From contig DATFYM010000026.1 of the NCBI GenBank assembly GCA_035315065.1, positions 17,683 to 81,682 on the forward strand: a stretch of DNA of 64,000 nucleotides, in the 5' to 3' direction. Positions within the stretch are counted from its first letter, which is position 1, and the number at the start of each line of letters is the position of its first letter. Shown here one piece after another: positions 24,757 to 32,602 of the stretch. This DNA is from DATFYM01 sp035315065. GTDB taxonomy: Bacteria; Acidobacteriota; Terriglobia; UBA7540. The notes under the pieces are model-generated. The model did no database searches. It was not told the origin of the DNA and was given only the letters and a program-made list of their open reading frames with translations. Both the position numbers and the translations under genes were made by a program.

Positions 24757-26175
24757 ATGACAGAAAATCCGTCCGTCATGACCCCGGAAATCTTGCGGGA
24801 AGACCTTCGCCGCATCAGTGTCTTCTCCGACCTGCCCGACGACCAACTGACATGGCTAGCCGAACGGATGGTGGACCAACGACTGGAAAGGGGCGAGCTG
24901 CTGGCGCGGCCGGGCGACCCGGTGCGCTTCATGACCGTCATTTTGGAAGGCGAAATCGAAGGGCGCCGAGAAGGCGATCCCGGCCCGCCGATTTTTGTCG
25001 CCGGGGCCGGGCAGGTGACCGGTGCGCTTCCCTATTCGCGCCTCACGAGTTTCGCCGCCACCGTCCGCGCTGTGGGTCCCACCCGACTCCTGCAGTTGCA
25101 CCGCGACCAGTTCCCGGAGCTGGTGCAACGGTTCCCGCTGCTGGCGCAGCGCCTGGTGGGCATCATGTCGGACCGCATCCGCGAGACGGCCAGGCTGGAC
25201 CTGCAGCGGGAGAAGATGGCGGCCTTGGGCAAGCTCTCGGCGGGCCTGGCGCACGAGCTCAACAATCCGGCCGCGGCAGCCCAGCGGGCTAGCGTAGGAT
25301 TGCGCGAGGCGCTGGAAACGGTGCGCGAGGCCAGCTTGCGGCTGGCCCGCCATTCCCTCACCCAGGAGCAGCGCGAGTTGATTGCCGCCTTCGAAATCGA
25401 GGCCTGGCATCAGAAGAGCGCCGCCGCCGATCCCCTGGCGCAAAGCGATCGGGAAGAGGCGATCGTCGCGTGGCTGGAACAGCGTCAGGTGCCGGAAGCC
25501 TGGAAGCTTGCGCCCGTGCTGGCGGACTCCGGCGTGGATGTCGGCAGGCTGGAAGTTCTGGCGGCCGGCGTCGGCGATCGGGCGCTGCCCGACGCTTTGA
25601 AGCGCAGCTCGACACTGCTGACCGTCTTCAAACTAACGGTCGAAATCGAGACCAGCACGCGGCGCATCTCGGACCTGGTGCGGGCGATCAAGGAATACTC
25701 CTACATGGACCAGGCCCCGCTCCAGGAGGTCGACGTGCATCAGGGCATTGAGAGCACGCTGACCATCCTCGGCCACTGGCTCAAGCGCGGCGTCACCGTG
25801 GTCCGCGACTTCGATCCCTCGCTTCCCCGCGTCTGCGCTTACGGCAGCGAGTTGAACCAGGTGTGGACCAACCTGATCGACAACGCCATCGGGGCGATGC
25901 ACGGCGAAGGCGAGCTTCGCATTCGCACCGCGCGCGAGAACGACTGCGTGCTGGTGGAGATCGGCGACAACGGGCCGGGCATCCCCCAGGAAATCCAGCC
26001 CCGCATCTTTGAACCGTTTTTCACCACCAAACCCGTGGGCGAGGGAACGGGGCTGGGACTCGATACGGTCTATCGCATCGTCACGCGCCACCACGGCGAT
26101 ATCCGGGTGGAGTCCAAGCCGGGCGACACCCGATTCCGCGTTCGCCTCCCGGTCACCCAGCCGCGCACGGGGTAG
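24757..26175 (+). CDS. Sensor histidine kinase with N-terminal cyclic-nucleotide-binding-like domain
   Basis: 472 residues. Residues 10-140 match a cNMP/CRP-like sensor: ERGELLARPGDPVRFMTVILEGEIEG, then VTGALPYSRLTSFAATVRAVGPTRLLQLHRDQF. A dimerisation/phospho-acceptor helix follows (LGKLSAGLAHELNNPAAAAQRA, His in HELNNP), then an HATPase_c domain with N-box NQVWTNLIDNAIGAM, DNGPGIP, F-box FEPFFTTK and GTGLGLDTVYRI. No transmembrane segment, so it is cytosolic. It is next to the receiver-bearing flavoprotein gene and lacks its own receiver, so that protein is the natural partner. Confidence 0.88.
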   Translation: MTENPSVMTPEILREDLRRISVFSDLPDDQLTWLAERMVDQRLERGELLARPGDPVRFMTVILEGEIEGRREGDPGPPIFVAGAGQVTGALPYSRLTSFAATVRAVGPTRLLQLHRDQFPELVQRFPLLAQRLVGIMSDRIRETARLDLQREKMAALGKLSAGLAHELNNPAAAAQRASVGLREALETVREASLRLARHSLTQEQRELIAAFEIEAWHQKSAAADPLAQSDREEAIVAWLEQRQVPEAWKLAPVLADSGVDVGRLEVLAAGVGDRALPDALKRSSTLLTVFKLTVEIETSTRRISDLVRAIKEYSYMDQAPLQEVDVHQGIESTLTILGHWLKRGVTVVRDFDPSLPRVCAYGSELNQVWTNLIDNAIGAMHGEGELRIRTARENDCVLVEIGDNGPGIPQEIQPRIFEPFFTTKPVGEGTGLGLDTVYRIVTRHHGDIRVESKPGDTRFRVRLPVTQPRTG

Positions 26176-26181
26176 CTTGAA

Positions 26182-26264
26182 AACAGGGAGTAGGGAGTAG
26201 GGAGTAGGAGCGAGCAGCCTTCTTCCCTACTCCCGACTCCCTACTCCCTATTCCCTGTTCCCTC
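26182..26264. repeat. Inverted repeat, GGGAGTA-unit family
   Basis: Left arm 26182-26208 (AACAGGGAGTAGGGAGTAGG), right arm 26224-26264 (CCCTACTCCCGACTCCC and CTCCCTATTCCCTGTTCCCT). Each arm is made of 7-base units slipped against each other. The right arm leads directly into the upstream region of the next gene. Confidence 0.85.
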
Positions 26265-26321
26265 CTGCTATACTGAATCGCGAATTCAGCGACGCAAACA
26301 AAAGGGGGAAATGGCTAGCGC

Positions 26322-27104
26322 ATGTCGGAGACAATGCACAAGCTGGAATGGGCCACGATCACGTCCCGCCGGGATCTCAGCGACGACCTTTGGGTGATCC
26401 GCGTGCGGCCGCAAGAACGGCTGGCCTTCAAGCCGGGGCAATACGTGGCGTTGGGGGTCGAGGTGGAGGGCCGGGTCATCGAGCGTCCGTTCTCGATCGC
26501 TTCCGCCCCCCACGAGGAGGAGACCGAGTTCTTCCTCGAACTCGTGCATGGCGGTGGACTCACGCCCCATCTCCACGCGCGCCACATAGGGGATAAGCTG
26601 TACATGCGCCGGCAAGCGAAGGGCCTGTTCACACTGGATAGCGCCAGTCAACACAAGAAGCATTTCCTGGCGGCCACCGTGACCGGTGTAGCGCCTTATG
26701 TGAGCATGGTCCGCAGCTTGGCCGAGCAGTCGCGCCAGGGGCATCAAGTCGATTGCGAGTTTGCGATAATACAGGGAGCCAGCCGGCCTTGGGAGTTCGC
26801 CTACCAGGAGGAATTGGAAGAACTCGCGCGGCAGGTTCACTGGTTTCGCTATTATCCCACCATCAGCCGTCCGTGGGAGGACCCCTCCTGGACCGGCGAA
26901 GTGGGACGCATTGAAGATGTGCTTCGAAAGTATCTCGACCTGCTGAACTTCGAGCCATTCAACACCACGACCTATCTTTGCGGGCATCCCGAGATGATCT
27001 TGAATTGCAAGGGAATCCTGGCCCGGCGCGGGTTCGCCAAGGAATTCATCCGCGAAGAGGTCTACTGGGTGCCGAAGAAAGGAGAGCATCCGGAGCAGCA
27101 GTAG
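26322..27104 (+). CDS. Ferredoxin-NADP+ reductase-like FAD oxidoreductase
   Basis: 260 residues of the FNR fold: FKPGQYVALGVEVEGRVIERPFSIASAP holds the FAD-binding RxYS-type motif (RPFSIAS), and TLDSASQHKKHFLAATVTGVAPYVSMVR is the NADP region with the GVAP motif. LCGHPEMILNCKGILARRGF is the C-terminal nucleotide-binding helix, and EVYWVPKKGE ends with an aromatic Tyr-Trp near the flavin. Length and motifs fit bacterial Fpr. Ribosome binding site AGGGGGAAA sits upstream. Third gene of the redox trio; likely passes electrons between NADPH and a ferredoxin/flavodoxin or the flavoprotein domain. Confidence 0.85.
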   Translation: MSETMHKLEWATITSRRDLSDDLWVIRVRPQERLAFKPGQYVALGVEVEGRVIERPFSIASAPHEEETEFFLELVHGGGLTPHLHARHIGDKLYMRRQAKGLFTLDSASQHKKHFLAATVTGVAPYVSMVRSLAEQSRQGHQVDCEFAIIQGASRPWEFAYQEELEELARQVHWFRYYPTISRPWEDPSWTGEVGRIEDVLRKYLDLLNFEPFNTTTYLCGHPEMILNCKGILARRGFAKEFIREEVYWVPKKGEHPEQQ

Positions 27105-27560
27105 ATTGACGATTGTCGATTGTCGATTTCGAAGTCGTCAGCTATCAGCCCTCGGTTCGCTTACTTTCCCTTTGGCGGCGGGCCGAGGGTCTGCGTCGGC
27201 GCCGTTCGCGAAAGTGGAAGCGGTGCTGCTGCTCGCCACCATCGCCCAGAGGTTCCACCTATCGTTGGTGTCGGACCGCCCGGCGCCGATGTTGCCTTCC
27301 ATCACGCTGCGGCCTAAGGAAAGAATCAAGGTGGTGCTGCACCGGCGCGCTCGAAGAATTGACGATTGACGATTGGAAGCGAAGTTCTCAGTTTTCAGTT
27401 TTCAGTTCTCAGAACGCGTCAAGTCGAAAACAAGAACATTTCTCGCCAAGGCGCAGAGTTCGAAAAGCAACCAAAGGGTTTCTTCTTTGCGACGCTGCGG
27501 GCCTTTGCGCCTTTGCGAGAAACTTCTTATGCCACCCGGCAATCTGCAATCGTCAATTCT
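27104..27560. repeat. Composite repeat region upstream of hemL
   Basis: Contains ATTGACGATTGTCGATTGTCG at 27106-27126, a second ATTGACGATTGACGATTGG tract at 27357-27376 followed by TTCTCAGTTTTCAGTTTTCAG, an inverted pair TTTCTCGCCAAGGCGCAGAG (27439-27458)/CTTTGCGCCTTTGCGAGAAA (27507-27526), and CAATCTGCAATCGTCAATTC at 27540-27559. The open frame extending hemL upstream is read through these repeats. Confidence 0.65.
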
Positions 27561-27604
27561 TCATTTCTTGGATTTCTTGGGTCACATTGGGCTATATAAG
27601 TATC

Positions 27605-28912
27605 ATGTCCCGTCGCCATCTCTCCGCCAGTGAACAAGCCGTCGCCGACGCCTGCCGCGTGATGCCGGGCGGAGTGAACAGCGCCTCGCGCCGCATCCTG
27701 CCGCACCTCGTCTTCCGCCGGGCCGAGGGCGCGATGCTCACCGACGTCGACGGTAAGCGTTACATCGATTATCACGGCGGTTTCGGGCCCGTGATTCTGG
27801 GTCACAACCATCCCGAGGTCAACCGTCGCGTGGCCGAGGCTCTCGAGTCCTGCGGACTGCCGGGCGCCGGCGTCACCGAGCTGGAAATCGCGCTGGCCCA
27901 GAAGCTCTGCCGGCACGTGCCCTCGGCGGAGAAGGTGCTGTTCTGCACGTCCGGCTCGCAGGCCACTTTCCACGCCATTCGCGCGGCGCGCGCGTTTACC
28001 GGGCGCAAGAAGATCCTCAAGTTTCAGGGCTGTTACCACGGCATCGAGGATTCTCTGTTGCTCAACGTGGCGAGCCCGCGAGAGAAAGTCGGCCAGCTCG
28101 ACCCTGGCTCGGCGGGCATTCTGCCGGAAGTCCTTGCCCACACACTGGTCTGCGACTTCAACGATCTCGACGGGGTCAAGCAAGCGCTCGCTGCCCACGC
28201 CGGCGACGTGGCCGCCATCATCCTCGAGCCGATCGCCCACAACGTCGGCTGCATCCTGCCGCGGCCCGGCGTTCTCGAAGGCCTGCGTGCGCTGGCAACG
28301 GAGCATGGTGCCGTCCTGATCTTCGACGAGGTTATCACTGGCTTTCGTCATCACCTGGGCGGTTATCAGGCGATCTGCGGCGTCAGGCCCGACCTGACCG
28401 CGCTCGGCAAAGCCATCGCCAACGGCTTCCCTATTGCCGCCGTCTGCGGTAGGGCGGAGATCATGGACCACTTCAGCACCTGCAGGGAAGGCGACACGTA
28501 CTTCGCGGGAACTTACAACGGCAACGCCATCGGTTGTGCGGCGGCGCTCGCCACCATCGAAATCCTGGAGCGCGAACCGGTCCACGAGCACGTCTTCCGC
28601 CTGGGCGAGCGGATGCGCAGCGGCCTGGCCGAGATCCACCAGCGCCTGGGGACGCCGGCCACCGTCGCCGGGTTTGGATCGATCTCCGTGACATACTTCA
28701 TGCACGGCGTCGTGGACCGGCCGGTGGAGAGCTACACCGATCTGCTGCGCAACGACGCGAGGCGCTTCGTCGAGTATCGCCGGCATCTCATCGACCGCGG
28801 CATCTTCACCATGCCGCTGAATCTGAAGCGAGACCACGTGAGTTACAGCCATACGGATGCGCACATCGACCGGACCTTGGAGGCGTGCGAAGAAGTTCTC
28901 ACGGAATTATGA
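27605..28912 (+). CDS. hemL: Glutamate-1-semialdehyde aminotransferase-like, class III aminotransferase
   Basis: 435-residue PLP enzyme. Residues near 25-45 MPGGVNSASR match the HemL start; LFCTSGSQATFHAIRAARAFTGRKKILKFQGCYHG binds the PLP phosphate; VLIFDEVITGFR provides the Asp that contacts the pyridine N; and LGKAIANGFPIAAVCG holds the active-site lysine. The ATG at 27605 is correct because upstream sequence consists of repeats. HemL makes 5-aminolevulinate from glutamate-1-semialdehyde; hemE and a HemG/HemY-type oxidase follow, which supports a tetrapyrrole role. Residues around the active site vary from canonical HemL, so another class-III aminotransferase is possible. Confidence 0.8.
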   Translation: MSRRHLSASEQAVADACRVMPGGVNSASRRILPHLVFRRAEGAMLTDVDGKRYIDYHGGFGPVILGHNHPEVNRRVAEALESCGLPGAGVTELEIALAQKLCRHVPSAEKVLFCTSGSQATFHAIRAARAFTGRKKILKFQGCYHGIEDSLLLNVASPREKVGQLDPGSAGILPEVLAHTLVCDFNDLDGVKQALAAHAGDVAAIILEPIAHNVGCILPRPGVLEGLRALATEHGAVLIFDEVITGFRHHLGGYQAICGVRPDLTALGKAIANGFPIAAVCGRAEIMDHFSTCREGDTYFAGTYNGNAIGCAAALATIEILEREPVHEHVFRLGERMRSGLAEIHQRLGTPATVAGFGSISVTYFMHGVVDRPVESYTDLLRNDARRFVEYRRHLIDRGIFTMPLNLKRDHVSYSHTDAHIDRTLEACEEVLTEL

Positions 28913-29008
28913 ATGGTGAATTGTGAATAGTGAATACTGAAAGAGTGGCAAACGGTAAGAATTGGCAGCACGCGTAGGGGTCGCCTTCAAATTCACTATT
29001 CACCATTC
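28911..29008. repeat. Inverted repeat, GTGAATA-unit family
   Basis: Left arm GAATGGTGAATTGTGAATAG (28911-28930 and on to 28935), right arm ATTCACTATTCACCATTC (28991-29008). The stop codon of hemL is immediately before the left arm, and the right arm comes 37 bases before the proposed hemE start. Confidence 0.8.
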
Positions 29009-29045
29009 AGTTGCTTTTGCCTTGGAAGAAAGGACCTCTGGGAAA

Positions 29046-30152
29046 TTGGCTTCGAATCCCCCTCCCCCGCTTTCCCAGGCCCCCTGGCACGACTCCCTCT
29101 TCCTGCGTGCCTGCCGCCGCGAGCACGTGGAGCGCACGCCCATCTGGCTGATGCGCCAAGCGGGCCGCTTCATGAAGGAGTACCGCGAACTGCGCGCTCG
29201 CGTTCCTTTCCTTGAACTCTGCAAGAGCCCTGACCTCGTCACCGAAGTCACAGTCACTGCCGCTGAGAAGCTGGGAGTTGATGCGGCCATCATCTTCGCC
29301 GACCTGCTGCTGATCGTCGAGCCGCTGGGCTTCGGGCTGGAATACGGCAAGGGCGAAGGTCCCATCGTCACGCCCGCGCTGCGCAAAGCGTCTCAAGTGG
29401 ACGGGCTGCACCAGTTCGATCCCGAATACTCCCTCGCCTATCTTTACGATGCCATCCGTAGGACCCGAGCCGCGCTTCGCCCTCAGCTTCCGCTGATCGG
29501 GTTTGCCGCCGCGCCGTTCACGCTGGCGTCTTACTTGATCGAAGGCGGCGCCTCGCGGAATTTCACCCACACCAAGGCCTTCATGTACCGCGATCCGGGC
29601 GCGTGGCGTGCCTTGATGGAACGCCTGGCGCGCGACCTCGCCCGCTACGTCAACGCGCAGATCGCGGCCGGCGTCCAGGCCATCCAGATCTTCGACACTT
29701 GGGTGGGCTGCCTGGGTCCCGCTGATTATCGTGAGTTCGCCATGCCCTACACGCGCGCGCTAATGGATTGGATAACGCCCGGCGTTCCCGTTATCCACTT
29801 CGGAACGGGCACGGGGATGCTACTGGAGTCCATGCGCGAAGCGGGCGGCAGCATCATCGGCCTGGATCACCACGTGGAGTTGGACGAGGCGTGGACGCGC
29901 CTGTGCTTCTGCTCAAGCTTCGGGTCCCGCTTGGAGTCTGGCCGAGGCATCGGCGTCCAGGGCAACCTGGATCCCGCCGTCCTCTTTGCCGAACCGTCCT
30001 ACATCCGGCAGCGCGTCCAGCGAGTCCTGAGCCAGACGGCAGGCCGTCGCGGCCACATCTTCAACCTCGGTCACGGCATCCTGCCCGACACGCCGTATGA
30101 CAATGTCGTGGCGCTCGTCGGGATGGTGGGGGAAGAGAGCAGTAGGCAGTAA
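29046..30152 (+). CDS. hemE: Uroporphyrinogen decarboxylase
   Basis: 368 residues. The signature IWLMRQAGRFMKEYRELR binds substrate; FADLLLIVEPLGFGLEY, FAAAPFTLASYLIEGG and VIHFGTGTGMLLESM are family segments, and GVQGNLDPA then NLGHGILPDTPYDNV complete the barrel with active-site His. Catalyses four decarboxylations of uroporphyrinogen III to coproporphyrinogen III. I place the start at TTG 29046, with AAAGGA upstream, because the longer frame to 28962 crosses an inverted repeat. The last residues (SSRQ) and the stop are read from a CAGTAGG repeat. Confidence 0.9.
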   Translation: MASNPPPPLSQAPWHDSLFLRACRREHVERTPIWLMRQAGRFMKEYRELRARVPFLELCKSPDLVTEVTVTAAEKLGVDAAIIFADLLLIVEPLGFGLEYGKGEGPIVTPALRKASQVDGLHQFDPEYSLAYLYDAIRRTRAALRPQLPLIGFAAAPFTLASYLIEGGASRNFTHTKAFMYRDPGAWRALMERLARDLARYVNAQIAAGVQAIQIFDTWVGCLGPADYREFAMPYTRALMDWITPGVPVIHFGTGTGMLLESMREAGGSIIGLDHHVELDEAWTRLCFCSSFGSRLESGRGIGVQGNLDPAVLFAEPSYIRQRVQRVLSQTAGRRGHIFNLGHGILPDTPYDNVVALVGMVGEESSRQ

Positions 30153-30480
30153 GCAGAAGGCGGAAGGCAGAAGGCAGTAGGCAGAGTGACGAACGGCAGT
30201 CAATCATGAAGAGAGTAGCTACAACCACGGAACCGTCCGCGCAAGCCTTTCCGGCGACAGCGGGCGAGACGCCCGCCCTACATCACCGTCCGGGCGACTG
30301 CTTGCCGCCTTCCGCCTGTTGGCAGAAGAAAAGGAATTGGGGGTGGCCACCTAACCCAGGGCTTGCGCCCTGGGCTAAACTCTTGCGCCGCTCCGCGGCT
30401 TCCCCTACTGCTTGCTGGCTACTGCCGACTGCCGACTGCTTACTGCCGACTGCCTTCTGCCTACTGCCTTCTGCCTTCCG
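30137..30480. repeat. Widely spaced inverted repeat, GGCAGTAGGCAG-unit family
   Basis: Left arm 30137-30186 (CAGTAGGCAGTAAGCAGAAG and slipped copies), right arm 30405-30478 (CTACTGCCGACTGCCGACTG and copies). The spacer contains a hairpin GCGGGCGAGACGCCCGC near 30259 and a fragment of the GCCCAGGGC palindrome cluster (30352-30400). The left arm overlaps the end of hemE. Confidence 0.75.
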
Positions 30481-30498
30481 CTCTCCGGGGAGGTCTCC

Positions 30499-32112
30499 GT
30501 GACTAGACCTCGGCGCATCGCCGTGCTCGGCGGCGGGATCACCGGGCTCGCCGCCACCTATACCCTAGCCAAGGCACGACAAGCCGGCGCGCCGATCGAA
30601 GAGCAACTCATCGAAGCTTCCCACCGGCTCGGCGGCCACTTGCGCACGGAGCGAGTGGAAGGCTACGTCGTCGAAGCCGGTCCTGATTCCTTCCTCGCCG
30701 AGAAGCCGGAGGCGGCGGCGCTGTGTCGCGAACTGGGACTGGGCGGCCAACTGATCGGCTCCAACGATGCAGAACGCCGAACCTACATCCTGCATCACGG
30801 CCGCCTCGTGCCGCTGCCGGATGGCCTGATGTTCCTGGTACCGACTCGCCTGTGGCCCACGTTCTGGACCCCGCTGCTCTCCTTCCGTAGTAAGGCCGCG
30901 ATCGTGACGGAGGTGTTCACGCCACGGCCGGGATCGCGCCGCAAAGACGCTACCGAGTCCGCCAATAGGCTACTTACATCGGCTATTGGTGAGGCTGACA
31001 CTGCCGGGCTAACGCCCGGCGCTACATTTGAATCCGACGACGTCGTGGTGGACGACGAATCGGTGGCCGACTTCGTTCGCCGCCACTTTGGCGACTCCAT
31101 GCTGGAGAATATCGCTGATCCCCTGCTGGCGGGAGTATACGGCGGTGACGCCGCCGGACTCAGCATTCGCGCCGTCCTGCCACGCTTTTGGCAAATGGAG
31201 CAGAAACATGGCAGCCTGGTCCGAGCCGTACTCGCAGCGCGAAGGCAGCGCCGGACGGCGCCCAGCCCCGATTCATCGAGTCCCTCCGCAGCGCGTTCAC
31301 GTTCGACAACATCCAGGCAGTCTCTGCCGCTCTTCATGACGCTACGCGACGGGCTCGGCCAGTTGGTGGACGCGCTAGCGGCGCGCCTCGACCCCGGCCG
31401 CGTCCACCTTGGCCAGCGGGTGGTGAGCCTCGGACGCGGGGTCCCGGCCGAAGCGCCTGAAGGGTCGGCAGGGCCACTGTCTCCGACCAGACAACGTTAC
31501 GTCATCGGCTGCGAGGGCGGAGCCGCGTTCGCTGCCGACGCAGTCATCCTCGCCCTGCCCACCTACACCTGTGGTCGCCTGCTCGTGCCCTTCGACGAAC
31601 CGCTTGCTCAGATGCTCGGCGGCATCCCCTACACCGCCGCGCTTACGGTGGCTCTCGGCTACGACAGCGCCGATCTGGCCGGTCTGCCGCCCGGCTTCGG
31701 GTTCCTCGTGCCTTACAAGGAGCAGCGCCGAATGCTGGCGTGCACCTTCGTGCACAACAAGTTTCCCGGCCGAGTCGCGTCCGGCAAGGGGCTCCTGCGC
31801 TGCTTCCTGGGCGGCGCCCGCGACTCGTCGATATTGGATTCAGATAATACGTCTATCATTAATGTTATCCGATCGGAGCTTCATGAAGTTCTGAACCTCC
31901 GCGCCGAGCCGGAGTTTTTCCGGGTGTACCGCTGGCCCTCGTCCATGCCTCAATACTCGGTGGGGCACACCCAGCGCGTGAAACTGATCCAGTCGCGCGT
32001 TGAGGGCATTTCCGCCCTCTTCCTCGCCGGTAACGCCTATTCCGGCATCGGGATTTCCGACTGCGTGCGCACCGGTCGCGCCGCCGCCGAACGGGCGTTG
32101 GGGGCCTCGTAG
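30499..32112 (+). CDS. hemG: Protoporphyrinogen oxidase, HemY/PgoX-type flavoprotein
   Basis: 537 residues. N-terminal FAD site IAVLGGGITGLAATYTL, then SHRLGGHLRTERVEGYVVEAGPDSFL, the Rossmann and substrate-binding parts of the amine-oxidase fold, and near the end FFRVYRWPSSMPQYSVGH with ALFLAGNAYSGIGISDCVRTG (second FAD segment). The GTG at 30499 has GGGGAGG 6 bases upstream, so the longer frame to 30412 is rejected. Two unusual inserts: KDATESANRLL...GATFES (about 30945-31035) carries the DNA hairpin GCCGGGCTAACGCCCGGC, and a Ser/Thr/Arg-rich segment lies near 31250-31330. Confidence 0.85.
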   Translation: MTRPRRIAVLGGGITGLAATYTLAKARQAGAPIEEQLIEASHRLGGHLRTERVEGYVVEAGPDSFLAEKPEAAALCRELGLGGQLIGSNDAERRTYILHHGRLVPLPDGLMFLVPTRLWPTFWTPLLSFRSKAAIVTEVFTPRPGSRRKDATESANRLLTSAIGEADTAGLTPGATFESDDVVVDDESVADFVRRHFGDSMLENIADPLLAGVYGGDAAGLSIRAVLPRFWQMEQKHGSLVRAVLAARRQRRTAPSPDSSSPSAARSRSTTSRQSLPLFMTLRDGLGQLVDALAARLDPGRVHLGQRVVSLGRGVPAEAPEGSAGPLSPTRQRYVIGCEGGAAFAADAVILALPTYTCGRLLVPFDEPLAQMLGGIPYTAALTVALGYDSADLAGLPPGFGFLVPYKEQRRMLACTFVHNKFPGRVASGKGLLRCFLGGARDSSILDSDNTSIINVIRSELHEVLNLRAEPEFFRVYRWPSSMPQYSVGHTQRVKLIQSRVEGISALFLAGNAYSGIGISDCVRTGRAAAERALGAS

Positions 32113-32602
32113 CTGAACCCTCACGACACCGCCGCCCGGTCGACCAATACCGGTCATCTACTTTCTTGATAAAGCCAACGATTGAAGCAATGGCACCGTC
32201 TGGACTTGTCTTCCGGCGTGCCCCTGCTAACATGGGTAGCGGTGCAAGGAGGGGGGAACTGGCGACAATCTTAAATGCTCTAAGCTCATCGTCGGTGCCC
32301 CCCTCACTTTAATTCGCAGTGGCTTCATCGCCAGCCAGCTCACTCGTTTCAATCCTGATTCAAGCACTCCGATTTTCTTCGGTATCGAATCACTGCCGTG
32401 GGTGACATCCGTCACATCTCTGTCGACACACTCAGCGAATAATACGATTGGACTGCGCTAAGGCCTGCCCCTACCGGGACATCAATCTGCCGTTTGAACA
32501 CCGTAGACGGTTATTGTGGTAGGAGCGGCCCCGGTGGTCGCACAGAGCAAGCACAAAGCCTGCCCCTGCTTGGATATCAATCTGCCGTTTGGGCACCGCA
32601 CT
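32113..32602. other. Intergenic region with a direct repeat at the ATPase start
   Basis: GCCTGCCCCTACCGGGACAT and CAATCTGCCGTTTG at 32463-32497 recur as GCCTGCCCCTGCTTGGATAT and CAATCTGCCGTTTG at 32561-32595. The second copy lies inside the upstream extension of the ATPase frame, which is why I do not extend the gene there. Elsewhere in this gap I see no gene. Confidence 0.55.

Noticed and set aside
24418..24846. Open frames on both strands with SALECGGLTPPS-like peptides.
   Set aside because: They are the translated palindromic repeat. Same peptide appears on both strands, and no ribosome binding site.
27113..27604. Upstream extension of the hemL frame.
   Set aside because: It consists of repeat tracts and low-complexity sequence. 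The HemL family begins at the ATG at 27605.
27527..28864. 445-codon minus-strand frame opposite hemL.
   Set aside because: Antisense shadow of a well-supported enzyme gene in GC-rich DNA.
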